A stretch of 64,000 nucleotides of DNA from Euglena gracilis (lineage: Eukaryota > Euglenida > Euglenophyceae > Euglenales): positions 21,340,954-21,404,953 of the forward strand of contig CP154954.1 in assembly GCA_039621445.1 (NCBI GenBank), in the 5' to 3' direction. Of this stretch, positions 51,210 to 61,879 are shown piece after piece. The number at the start of each line of letters is the position of its first letter. The first letter of the stretch is position 1. The notes under the pieces are model-generated. The model was not told the origin of the DNA, did not search any database, and saw nothing but the letters and a program-made list of their open reading frames with translations. A program made the translations under genes and the position numbers.

Positions 51210-52326
51210 GCTTGCACGTGGGGGGGGGGGGGTCCGCAGGCCTTTTTTGAAGGTGCCTTAAAAAAAATCCTTAAACCTTAAACCGCCTCCAAATCCAGGA
51301 AGGAAAAAAAAATGGTTTCTGGCATCGCTGGATCATTGTCCATCCAACCAAAACTCCAAAAAATGCATTTTTGACTTTTTAAAATGCCTCAAAATTTGGG
51401 AAAAAAATTAGCCTGAAAAATAACAATCATGATCCCTGGTGGTCTGGACCCCTTCCGGTCCAGGAGGAACACCCTCCCCACTCTGACCCGTACACCGTCC
51501 ATGTATCAAATCCTGGGGTGAGGTTTGTTTTGAGATCTACAGAGCAACCCCCCCAGAAAACCTTCAAAAAACAACATTTTGTCCACGTTTGAGCCCTTTC
51601 TGCCAAAAGAATTTGTTGAGTCGTACCAATGTTTTTTTCAGCTCCCGATTGCACTGGGCTGGCCCAAACTTTATTCCAGCGGATCCTGGAGGGGGGGGGG
51701 GTCGGCAGTCTGGCTGGGAGCTGCTGATTGGGAAAAAAAGGTGCTGGGCTGACCCCACCCCTGTGGTCACCTCCGGATTAAGAAAACCCCTCGTTCTCGC
51801 TCTGGGGTAAAAAAAAGCCCAGAGAAAAAAATTGGAGGGCTTTTCAAAGACATGAAATTTTGGATATCCGTGGGACAAAAGCAGGAATTATGACTGTCAA
51901 ATTGAATTGGAAATCAAATCAGGAGGTGCCAACACAAGAATATGAGTTTTCAGGTCCCAAACGGAATCACCTCCAAAATGGCACCATTTTGCCAAATGAT
52001 GGAGAAAACGGTGAAATTTTTGGGGGGGAAATGTAGTGCTAATTTTGGAGGCCAATATTGAAAATACGGGGGGGGGGGTGGCGGAATTTCCTTTTGCCAA
52101 TTCGTTCACCCCAATTTTGTGCGCCTCTGATTTCCTCCCTACAGAGGGGGCTCCGGGGGAACCCACTTCAGGGGGGTCAATTTTCGGACCAAACCCCGAA
52201 AGTCGTAAAATCAGCCAGTCGGTGAAACAAAAAGAAAACCCCCACGGGGGGTTTGCATTTGACCCCCGAAGGGGGGTTGGGCCCAGGGCTGTATGGGAAG
52301 GCCGGGTGGGGGGTGGTTGACCCCCA
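51210..52326. other. Non-coding stretch with relict repeats
   Basis: Contains one copy of a dispersed phrase (GGCTGGGAGCTGCTGATTGG and AAAAAAAGGTGCTGGGCTG, near 51,710-51,755) that also occurs near 46,925, 47,970, 53,030 and 53,330. No coding block is supported. Confidence 0.4.
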
Positions 52327-52327
52327 C

Positions 52328-52617
52328 CAGGGGTTTTTTTAAGCCCGGGGGGGAGAGGGGGTCCCCCCCACCCCCCCCCCCCCCGGGGGCCCCCCGGGGG
52401 GGGGGGGGCCCCGGGGGACCCAAAAAAAATGGCCGAAAATCGCGAAAAGTGACAAAAATAGCACTTTTTCAAGAATTTTCGGCACCTTCGGTGCCGAAAA
52501 GTATATATCCCACCCCCCTCGGGGGGACCCGGACCCCCCCAGGGGGGGGGGGCGGCTCGGCCGGACCCCCCCCCCCCACCCCCCCCCCCGGGGGTCCACG
52601 ACTAAAAAAAACCCCTG
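52328..52617. mobile_element. MITE family M1, copy
   Basis: 290 bp. It begins CAGGGGTTTTTTTAAGCCC and ends GTCCACGACTAAAAAAAACC CCTG. The core has a perfect 11-bp stem, 3-nt loop hairpin at 52,476-52,500 (TTTTCGGCACC-TTC-complement) followed by GTATATATCCCACC. The flanks are C-rich, so a duplication cannot be read. Confidence 0.65.
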
Positions 52618-52655
52618 CCCCCCCACCCACAGGGTTGCGTGGATTCCCGTACAGC

Positions 52656-52877
52656 CAGGGGTTTTTTAAGACCGGGGGGCCACCCCCTGGGGGGGTCCCA
52701 GGGGACCCACAAAAAATGGCCGAAAAATCGCGAAAAGTGCTAAAAATAGCATTTTTCGGCGCCTTCTGCACCGAAAAGTATATCCCACCCCCTCCGGGGG
52801 ACCCCCCCCCCAGGGGGGCTCGGCCGGACCCACCCACCCTCCCCCCCCCCGGGGTCCACGACTAAAAAAAACCCCTG
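52656..52877. mobile_element. MITE family M1, copy
   Basis: 222 bp. The ends are CAGGGGTTTTTTAAGACCG and GTCCACGACTAAAAAAAACC CCTG. Flanked by CGTACAGC and CATACAGC (7 of 8 identical). The core is TTTTCGGCGCC-TTC-TGCACCGAAAA. Confidence 0.7.
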
Positions 52878-53914
52878 CATACAGCCCTGGTCAGGCCTCC
52901 GGGCAAACCGCGGAGCAAAAGTATGGTCCGTTGCCGGGAGACCCGCTCCTCCTGCTGCACCTCCGTCAACATCCGTCCCACCCAGGGAATGTCTCAAGCC
53001 CCCCCCCCCAGAGGGGAGGAACCCAGCCGGCTGGAAGGTCCTGGTCAGAAAAAAGGTGCTGGCTGGACCGCCCTAGGGGGGCGGGGGATCTGCCTGGGCT
53101 GGACCTGGAGGGAACCCCAAAAACCATCAAGAAAGCCTAAATCCAGCTGGGTTGGATCCTTTTCAGCCACATTTTGAGGATTCAAAAAACAACCAAACCT
53201 GGACATGTTTGGCCATTTCGGACCCCTTTTTTTTAAAATTTTCGGTTTTTTTTTCTTCGTCCAGCCTGGCTTTAGCAGCTGCGAAAACTTTACTACTGCT
53301 TGAACCTGGTGGTCCGCAGCGCGGCTGGGAGGTGCTGCCTGGAAAAAAAAAAGCTTGCTGGCTGGATCCCCGGGGGGGGGGGGGGTGGGGGGGCGAGATG
53401 GGGGGTCCAGCCTGAGAGATTCCCTGGCCCCACCTCCTCCTGGATTGGCCACGGGGCTTTGTTGTGACAAAAGGGTCGTCTAACGCTTCCCCAAAAAGTT
53501 TTTGGTGCTTTGCACCGGAACCAAAATCAACTTTCAGTAACCTTGGAAACCAAGGCCCCGCATCAATTTGACCAGAGATCAATTTGAAAAAAAAATGAAG
53601 ATTTCCATTCATCGGGACCAAACACCAATAGGAGCCATTTTTTCCATTCCACTCAACAAAGTCCCAAATCCAATGAAATGATGCTCCCAATGGTTGATGA
53701 GGCTTTGTTCTGGAGTCTCTGACGGAAAAAATCCACTGGAGTGCAAGAAAACACAACATTGAAAATCATTTGAGGGACAACAAACCAGAATTCTTTTTAA
53801 CAACCCGACAGGGGAGATTGTGCTATGAGGTGCCTGGACATTCACAGATGGGTATGTATTATTGAAAATAATAACAATAATAATAATAATAATCGGCCGT
53901 CCTTTCCATACTTT

Positions 53915-54225
53915 CTTACCGACCCCCCCCCCAGGGGGAGGGGGGTCACTCCACTCTTTGAAAAACCTTTTTGGGGGAAACCAGTCAGTCACTACCCCCG
54001 GGGTCGGCCATGGAATCCAAAGGAAATTTGACCAAGAACATGAAAAAAAAGACAAAAAATTCCGGCATCTTCGGCGCCGGATCACTTCAGTGGTTTTTTG
54101 CCGACCCCCCCCCCGCCCCGGGGGGGAGGGGGGAGGGGGTCCGGGCCAAAGACCAGTCAGTCACTCTGAAGAAACCAGTCACCCCCGGGGTGGGGGGGTC
54201 GGCCAGTGACTGAGTGATTGTATGG
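53915..54225. repeat. Dispersed repeat R3, copy 2
   Basis: Second copy of the repeat at 47,460-47,670. It ends GTCGGCCAGTGACTGAGTG and GTATGG. The core has CCGGCATCTTCGGCGCCGG. An (AAT/ATA)n tract at 53,862-53,893 precedes it. Confidence 0.55.
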
Positions 54226-56100
54226 TCCTTTCTGTCGCATGACGGAAATCCCCAAAAATTGGAGAGGAGAGATCACACAGGGAAGAATTCACTCAACACC
54301 AATTTACAAAAATAAATTGGGTTGTGACCGTTGCATTTGCATTGCGAACACAATCCTGTCCTTGCAAAGAAGATATTTTCTTGAGATCCCATCATACACC
54401 AAGCCCCTCACCCCTCCCCAGGTCAACAACTTTTCCAAAATCTGTTGCACTATGGATATTTCCCACACAGGGGTTCATGCCCACGATGCAAAGTATGGAA
54501 AGGCCCCGCAGCATGCAAAAAATCATCTGCTGTGACCATGGCCACATCGTGCGTGTCCGCCTTCGGCCCAGAACAGGCCATTTCTGTATGAAACTTCATA
54601 TCAACTTCCAGCAAAAAAAAAGTCCAAAAAGAGTCCAGCTGATGGATTGAGGAACAGCCCGGTCCTGATATTGCCAGCAGCCCCACATGTGCAGCAGCCA
54701 GCCAACCCGCTGGCAGTGTGAAATCCTCATGTGTATGCACGAGGGCACAAGGCTGATACACACCCCGGCTCCAGGGGTCAACCTCTACAAGGGCGTGTTT
54801 CCAGGGCTGCCTTGGGCAATTGCAATTGGACTTGACAGTTGGCTGTTGCAATCGACCGGTGCAAAACTGGACCCCGACATTTGGGCACCTCGGGAGCAGA
54901 TTTTTGCTGAAGGACCTGGGGGGTCCACCGTCTAGACACTAGAGAAAAAAGCCACTGGCTTGGTCCAGGGGGCTCCCAACTGGATAAAAATTTCGGCCCT
55001 GCACGCCACGGTGGAAATGAGGTTTTACAACTGTTTTGGCTGATTTCGTTCCCAAAAAAAAATACCAAACATGGCCAAAAACGAGCATTGTGGCAGGCAT
55101 CAGGGCCCTCAAAAAAATTCGGCACTTCATGCTGGTCACTGGCAGGCTATTGCTCAAAGACCGGGGGGGGGAGGTGCACTGGCTCGCCAGTTTGCGTGAT
55201 AATGGATAAAAGGGACCAGCTTGACCCCCTCCCCAGAGCAGAACGGGAAGGCCTGGTGGGGGGGGTGGTCCCCCTCCCCCCATCAGGGTGTTGGGGTGGT
55301 GGGTCGACCCACCCCCCCACCCGCCACAGCATTTTCATCAATTTCGGCCAACGGGGACGTTGCCCGGGGGAAATTTTTGAATTTTTTTTTGAAAAACGAA
55401 CCCAAAATACATGATTTTTTTTATGGAAAACCACATTTTTCACAAAAAAAATCTCAAAATTTTCAGGTTGAAAATTGGTAGTTTTTAGGAGGGGGTTAAA
55501 AAAAAACAAAGCTCAAAAAAATGAACAAAATTTTGGCACAATCCAATTTTACTGAGATTTTTTCTCTTGGAATTTTTTTTGATTTTCAATGGCTTTTTTT
55601 GCATCAAAAACCGCTCACAAGGTTGGGTTTTGTTTTTGTATTTTTGGGGGGGTCCCAAAATCGACCCAAAAATTTTGGGGGGGTACACAAAAATCAAAAT
55701 TTTGGGTCTCCATTGACGATGAGAGAAAACCACGGGAAACAATGGTCAACATCCGCAAAGTCACAAAGGGGCTGTCGCTCAGAGTTGTCCTGAACACTCC
55801 CTGTCTGCTTGAAACAGTTTCTGGCGTTTTTTTCTTCCATAGTCAGACCTTCCCCCACCCAGTTAGTCCAGTTAGTTTAGTTAGTACAGTTTTGGATCCT
55901 GAAATTTTTTTGGGGCCACAAGGCAGGCCTTTCAAAATGCCCCAAAACGCAAATTTTCTGTTCAAGACATGTAAAAACCCCCCAAACTGAAAATAATAGT
56001 CTGGATTCCAACGATCACCCCTTATCAGAATCCACAATTTTGTTGTACTATCCCCCCCGGTGTATAAACACCGGCCTTGTATAAGCACTGCCCCCCCCCC
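54226..56100. other. Gene-poor stretch
   Basis: No coding block with support. 54,680-54,900 is less repetitive (HTPAPGVNLYKGVFPGLPWA in one frame) but I cannot assign it. 55,330-55,760 is A/T-run-rich. Confidence 0.35.
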
Positions 56101-56107
56101 CGGTGCG

Positions 56108-56182
56108 CTTCCATCCTTTTGGACGTGTTGGACAGGAATCCTGCATTGCACGTGGGGGTCGGTGGTTCGATTCCGGCTGCAG
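56108..56182 (+). other. tRNA-like sequence with Pol III B-box
   Basis: GGTTCGATTCC at 56,166-56,176 matches the Pol III B-box / T-arm consensus exactly, and TGCAGCCCCA follows at the place of a tRNA 3' end. I could not pair a 5' acceptor arm, and the T-stem has a mismatch, so this is a relic or a SINE head rather than a working tRNA. An M1-like end (CAGGGATTATTTAAGGCC) starts right after it. Confidence 0.25.
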
Positions 56183-57916
56183 CCCCAGGGATTATTTAAG
56201 GCCGCACCCCCGGCGGGGGGGGGGGGTTGGGGTGGGTCCGGCCGGACCCCCCCCCCGGGGGCCCAGAGGGGGGGGGGGTGAGATATACTTTTTGGCGCCG
56301 CAGGCGCAGAAAATTTTTAAAAAATGGCTTTTCTTGGCCAAAATCAGCCTTTTTTTAGGTGGTTAAGGGTTAAGGGTTAAATTTTTCAAAGAGGGGGTCC
56401 CAAAAATACAAATTTTTGGTGTTTTTGGGGGGGTACCCAAAAAACAAAATTTTGGGGGGGGGACCCAAAACCCAAAACCCAACCTTGCCGCTCAAAATCA
56501 AAATTTTGAGAAAATGTTGATATTTTGGAAGGTGTGAAAAAAATGGGGTTTTGGGGGGACCTCGTGTATGGGTCCCAAAATGGGTCCCAAAAAAACACCC
56601 AGTGCCGAAGGCGCCGGGAAGAGGTGGTGGGGGGGGGCGACCCCCCCCCACCCACCATGCAGGGGGTGGGGGGGGGTGACCCCCCCACACACCACCCTAG
56701 CCGCGAGGACGTTTCCCGTGCTGCCCTGCCCCTCCCCCCCGGGGGGGTTGTATGGGAAGAGGAATGAAGGGGGGAGTCAGACCATTGACCCCCACCACCT
56801 GCCTCAATACAAACAGGCTTCCCAAAAAAAATACAAAAAAACACAAAAAAATGCAAGTAGCATGTGGAGAGGACTTGGAGAGGAGCTTTCAGCTCCATCA
56901 GGAAATTTTTTCATTTGCATAAAAATAAGCATTTTGTTGACCAAAAAATGCAAAAAAAAATGGCAAAGAATTGACAAAATTTTGATCTCATGGGAAATCA
57001 GGGCCAAAACGAGGAATTTTTCAAAGTGGAAATTTTTTCCAGCAAAAATCCAAAAATCGCCAGAAAAAAACGCATTAAGCCACCTGAGGCTATGCGCAGT
57101 TTGGATATTTATTTGAAGTCGGAATGATTTCCCAGCAGAAGTTGCCAAATTTTGTCAAAATTTTAAAATTGGCAAAATTTGGCAAATCTGCAACAAAAAA
57201 AACAAAAAGCACCTGGGCCCTTATGAACCGTTCAAGGAATGGCCGGAACTCATTTCGTCTTTCAGGTTCATGCGGAAAAATTGCAGAAAGGGAGGAAACT
57301 GTGGGGAAATTGCGGGAAACTCGCGGGAAAATTGCCGAATATTGCAGAAAATTGTGGAAAACGGAAAAGGCGGGAAAATTGCGCACATCAATTTCCCCCT
57401 GCAAATGTCCCCATGTATTTAGGGACATAAAAGCATCTGATAGGGTGGGGTGAGAAATATTTTTGCCACTGTGTGTTTAAAAATCACTCTCAAACAAGAT
57501 CCAATTAAGGCGTCGCTTAGCGACTCCTGGAGAGAAGTTCCAGCTCGAGGCTGGAAATTTTGCTCAAGCCAGCCCTGTGTGGGAGGCCAAGATGGCCAGC
57601 TTGACTGATGCCCACCGCACAACGTTGAATCCTTCTTGGTTGATAGCACGAATCAAAAACAGGTCATTGCTGTCATTCATGCCCCCCCCCCCCCCGACCC
57701 ATGAAACTTAGACCGCAAAAGACAATTTTGCTGAAAATCCCGTCTGGGAGAACTGATTGAAAAAAAAATCACAGTAAATGCTGAAATATGAAAAAAAATC
57801 TATTGGCAGGTACGCCACAGGCTGTGTGCAGTGGGAAGAAATGCAACATGGACCCCCAAAGCAAAAAAAAATTGAATGAAATTCTGGCTTTTGGAAGAAG
57901 TTCCAGAGACTTATGA
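56183..57916. other. Gene-poor stretch
   Basis: M1-core-like TATACTTTTTGGCGCCGCAG at 56,283. GGTTAAGGGTTAAGGGTTAA near 56,361 is telomere-like but very short. 56,390-56,700 and 57,240-57,380 are degenerate simple sequence. No gene was recognised. Confidence 0.35.
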
Positions 57917-58169
57917 GGCAGCCTCCAACTAAAGGGACCCCCCCCGGGGGGCCTTTAATTGGATCAGGGGGAGGCAATTTTTTTTGTGTTATTGAAGGAA
58001 TAGGGTTAGGGGTACGACTTAGGGTTAGGGTGAGGCCTAATTTACAGATTAGTGTACAAGTTAGGCCGAATTTGTAAACCTGACCTCACTCCATCAGTAA
58101 CGCAAAAAAAAATTGCCGCCCCCCTGATCCAACTAAAAGCCCCCCCGGGGGGTCCCTTTGGAGGCTGCC
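57917..58169. mobile_element. 253-bp MITE with 8-bp target duplication
   Basis: Terminal inverted repeat GGCAGCCTCCAACTAAAGGG on the left and the complement of GGCAGCCTCCAAAGGGACCC on the right. Further inverted words lie inside (GGATCAGGGGGAGGCAATTT and its complement). Perfect duplication ACTTATGA at 57,909-57,916 and 58,170-58,177. The centre contains TTAGGGTTAGGG telomere-like units. No coding capacity. Confidence 0.85.
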
Positions 58170-58177
58170 ACTTATGA

Positions 58178-59958
58178 CTAGGTGCATTACTGCTCCAGAG
58201 CAGACCACCAGCGGGAAGAAGTTATAGCTAACCTTAAAATTTTCCGCCTCCCGGCCAGGAACCTTTCGCCACCCAATCCCGCGACTTTTCCATACATTTT
58301 TGCAACTTGACCTGGTTTACTTTGGCATTGATCCCCGTCATTTTCGCCACATCTGGCCGTCACTCCCGGGACCCTTGGCAGTTGAAAATGGGGCACACCT
58401 TAAAGGCACTGGTGCTGCAATTCATGGGGGGGGGACCCACTTCGGTTCTCCAAAAATGGTCAAAAATCGCGAAAATGCTAAAAATAGCACCCCTTTCAAA
58501 AATTTTCGGCGCCTTTGTGGCCGACAAGCACATCCCACCTCCCTCCCCCTGGGGGGGGGGGGGGCTGGGCCAGACCCACCCTACCCCGCCGGCGGTCCAA
58601 GACTTTAAAAAAAACCCTGGCATTCAGCAAATTGTGGTCACTCTCAACTAAGGTTGGACGACTGTTCGTTCAACCTCGTGAACGAATAAAACCGATTAAT
58701 CTCCCCTATCCGACGAATAGTCGACTATTTTCACCCTTCGAGTTTTCTCTGCTCCATTCCACTCTGTAAATAATACAACAAAAATGGTGAATAGATATAT
58801 TTGTTAAATTATATACCAGGTCGTATAACATTCATCGTTTACATTAAAACCTATTTTCTGGGCCCGACGCCTGTCTTGTTTGATTTTAGACACCTGTCCA
58901 AAATGATGGATCTATACCTATACCTATTTTACCTATTTTATTATAATACTACACCTAACGCCCGTTTCTTTCGCACTCCACACCGTATTTATTTGCACTT
59001 TTGGTCAATATTTTTGCACCTTATCTCAAAAATGTTTGCACCTGTTAAAAATTTGTTCGCACGTTATCTCAAAAATGTTTGCCACTTTATCTCAAAAATA
59101 TTTGCCTACGTTCCGAAAATTTTTGCACACGGATCGGGTGTTTTGCACTTTTGCCCTTAAGTCCGCGTCTTAGGTGCAGGGACTCAGGACAGGCTTTGCA
59201 TCTAAGACATCTAATGAGGTCTGTGTCTTGAGACGGAGACCATCCAAAGTGCTGCGTCTTGAATAATGATTTTGTTGGAACCCCCCAAAATCGACCAAAA
59301 TGGGTCAGAAAGCGTTTGATTTTATTACCCATTTTACTATATTCATTAACTAAGAATTATTTCATACAAAAATCGACTGCCACTGGGGTGAAAGGGTGCA
59401 TGCCCCTAGCAGGCACAACCCCGGGGGGGGGGGGTCCGGGGGGCCCAGAAAATTTTCATTGAAAATGGTCTTTTTCGGGCCCCCGGCGCCTTTGGCACCA
59501 GACCCCCCAAAAACCCGACCCCCCCCCCCCCCCGGCGGTGGGGGTTCGGATGGGGTGCTCTTGGGTGCCCGCCCCTCCGTGGGGTAGGCACCCGACTGAA
59601 GAAAAAAAAAGCCTGCCCCCCACAAAGTGTCCCCCCCCCCCGGCCACTTTGAGGGGGAGTGAGGGTATATGTGCACTTTTCTTTTCTTTTTGAGGACTGT
59701 CTTGAAACCCATTTATTTGGAACGGCGCCCATGCTAGAACCTGTTAATGTCAGTCGATTTGCAAGACAGGCGCCGGGCCCTGGAAATAGGGTTTAAGTTT
59801 TTTATTTAATAATTTTCATACATTAATGAAAATAGAATACCATACATTATTATTAGGACCAATTCTATGGTCTTTTTTATTACATATGAATTGTTAAGTT
59901 TTGTTACATATATATACATAGATATATTTATATATTTATAAAATACACACACATATAT
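58178..59958. other. Gene-poor stretch with M1 and family-2 relics
   Basis: M1-like core and right end at 58,440-58,620. AT-rich part 58,640-59,330 with repeated words TTTGCACxTTATCTCAAAAAT (58,995-59,110). A copy homologous to 45,480-45,625 lies at 59,395-59,610. AT-rich again to 59,958. No gene was recognised. Confidence 0.4.
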
Positions 59959-60811
59959 GGGGGAGCACACGGCTGGCCGACGGCTGGCCGACGGCGTGAC
60001 GGAAGCCGAGTCATTTGTTCATCTGAATGAGGGTAGCAAATGCCTAATTTGGTGTGCCAATTTGGAAATTTGAGAGGCAAATTCCTAATTTAGTGTGCCA
60101 ACTCCTAATTTTGAGGTGCAAATTCCTGATTTTACGTCAAAATTCCTAATTTTGAGTGGCAAATGCCTCATTTCGGATGTAAAAACACTGAAATTTGAGT
60201 GGTAAGCGCTATTTTGGGTTGGCAAATGCCTGATTTTAGGTGTAAAATCCAATTTTCAGTGGAAAATTGGGTGGCATGAGTGGAAATGCACATCTCGGGG
60301 TGAAAATCAGTTGCAGCGGCTAATGCCTAAAGCAACATGCTTCATGTTGGGTTCAGGTGCCAAATCTTAATTTCGGATGTTCATTTTGAATTATCTTTCA
60401 AATTCTACAAGAGGGGCTACCTTGGGCAAGGCAATTTTTAGTCACTTGAAACCAATTCACACAAAATTTGAGCCTTTTGTCAGTTCGTTGAAAATGGGAC
60501 ACCAGTTGAGCAATTTTTAGTTATTCAAATACCTAATTTGCAGACGAAAATCCTTCACAGTGACTATAGAATGACCCAAAAATAGGCCGAAATGGTCAGA
60601 ATTGGCCAAAAAGAGTCCAAAATTAGCAAACTTGACAAAAGTTAGCGAAAAATGACTTAAAATGGGCAAAAATGCAGCCTCTACTAATGATGAACATGAC
60701 CTTGAAGGGAGATTGACGGCGAAATTGCTTCTTCATTGCAAGGCTGTGGCTCGGGACATTTTCCTGTGAGTCACACGGCTGGCCGACGGCTGGCCGACGG
60801 CGTGCTCCCCC
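59959..60811. mobile_element. 853-bp non-autonomous TIR element with subterminal repeats
   Basis: Ends GGGGGAGCAC and GTGCTCCCCC (10-bp perfect inverted repeat), flanked on both sides by TAT (59,956-59,958; 60,812-60,814). Just inside each end lies the same phrase in direct orientation, built of two GGCTGGCCGAC units plus GGCGTG (59,966-59,998 and 60,772-60,804). The interior from 60,020 to 60,300 is a degenerate tandem of GGCAAATGCCTAATTTTGAG. No transposase. A 3-bp duplication with subterminal repeats suggests CACTA-like, but the end is not CACTA. Confidence 0.7.
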
Positions 60812-60827
60812 TATGTAATATTTTTTT

Positions 60828-60881
60828 GGCAACCTCCAACTAAAAGGCCCCCCCAGGGGGCCCTTTTAGTTGGAGGTTGCC
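60828..60881. repeat. 54-bp perfect hairpin, MITE relic
   Basis: GGCAACCTCCAACTAAAAGG pairs with its full complement ending at 60,881; only C/G-rich bases form the loop. The stem sequence is the terminal repeat of the 253-bp MITE at 57.9 kb, so this is probably that element reduced to its two ends. Confidence 0.8.
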
Positions 60882-60899
60882 ATAGGCTGCATAGGCTGC

Positions 60900-60903
<4 letters not shown>

Positions 60904-60942
<39 letters not shown>

Positions 60943-60952
60943 TATATATAAT
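60904..60952. repeat. (AT)n microsatellite
   Basis: About 19 TA units followed by AATATATATA. The AT-rich flank continues to about 61,380 without features. Confidence 0.9.
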
Positions 60953-61819
60953 TGAAGTAATGATCGAATAAAATAGATTATCTTATCAAATAATATATTT
61001 TATGTGTATCAATACCTTTGTATTAGTGGGTCTAAATCTATTAATCTACTATTATACTTATTTCTATTTATAGATATTTACTTCTATTATATCTGTACAA
61101 CCTCTATAAAACTATTATATCTGTACCAACTTCTATAAAATATTAATCGATACAATAATTATGTACCAGCTAATCCTATAGGTATTGATACAGTGGACCT
61201 AATCCAATACATGCTTTATTTGGGCTTCGGGTAGAGGTTTTAGAGGTAATATATAAAAGGTAAATCTGACATGTGTAGCAATTATAATATATATATATAT
61301 ATATGTAATATTGTTAAAATTAAAACATCTTCAAAAAACAAGAACTAAAAAAAACTTTTAAAAAAAATATTAAAAAATCCCTTGTGGCAGCCATTTTTTT
61401 GCATGTAATTTGGCTTCTGTGCACCCAAGAATGACCCCTGAATGTTGTGCACCAGTCCAATTTTGTAAGAGGCAAATTTGTTCACGACTATTCTTTTTGG
61501 GCATGAACAATTAATCCTGTTCAGGGGTCCCGAACGAATAATCGATCAATCATCAAAACATTGACCTGGGTATGGTACGGCAACTTCCTGCAACTGTAGT
61601 CAGCCCTGCTTCACTTCATTCATTTCAGTTTACCAGTCATTGATTTCGATGCTTGAGCCCTGGAAAGGTCGTTGTTGGCCGGCCCTTCGGCCTGAGGGCG
61701 GGCATTCCTTAGTCAAAAAAACCCTGACCCATAATTGGATTTGGAAAAGTCCAGCCCCCGGAAAGACAGGAAAGCCAGCGGCACCGAAACGCCGCTTTCA
61801 GAAAGTGGTGGCGAACGCC

Positions 61820-61873
61820 GGTTCTGTCGTGAACCCGGCGTTCCGTCCCAGACACCGGCTTCACGACAGAACC
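61820..61873. repeat. Hairpin, 19-bp stem
   Basis: GGTTCTGTCGTGAACCCGG (61,820-61,838) pairs with CCGGCTTCACGACAGAACC (61,855-61,873) with one mismatch and a 16-nt loop. Several CGCC/GGCG words surround it. It could be an RNA hairpin or a transposon end pair; there is no further context. Confidence 0.7.
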
Positions 61874-61879
61874 ACGCCT

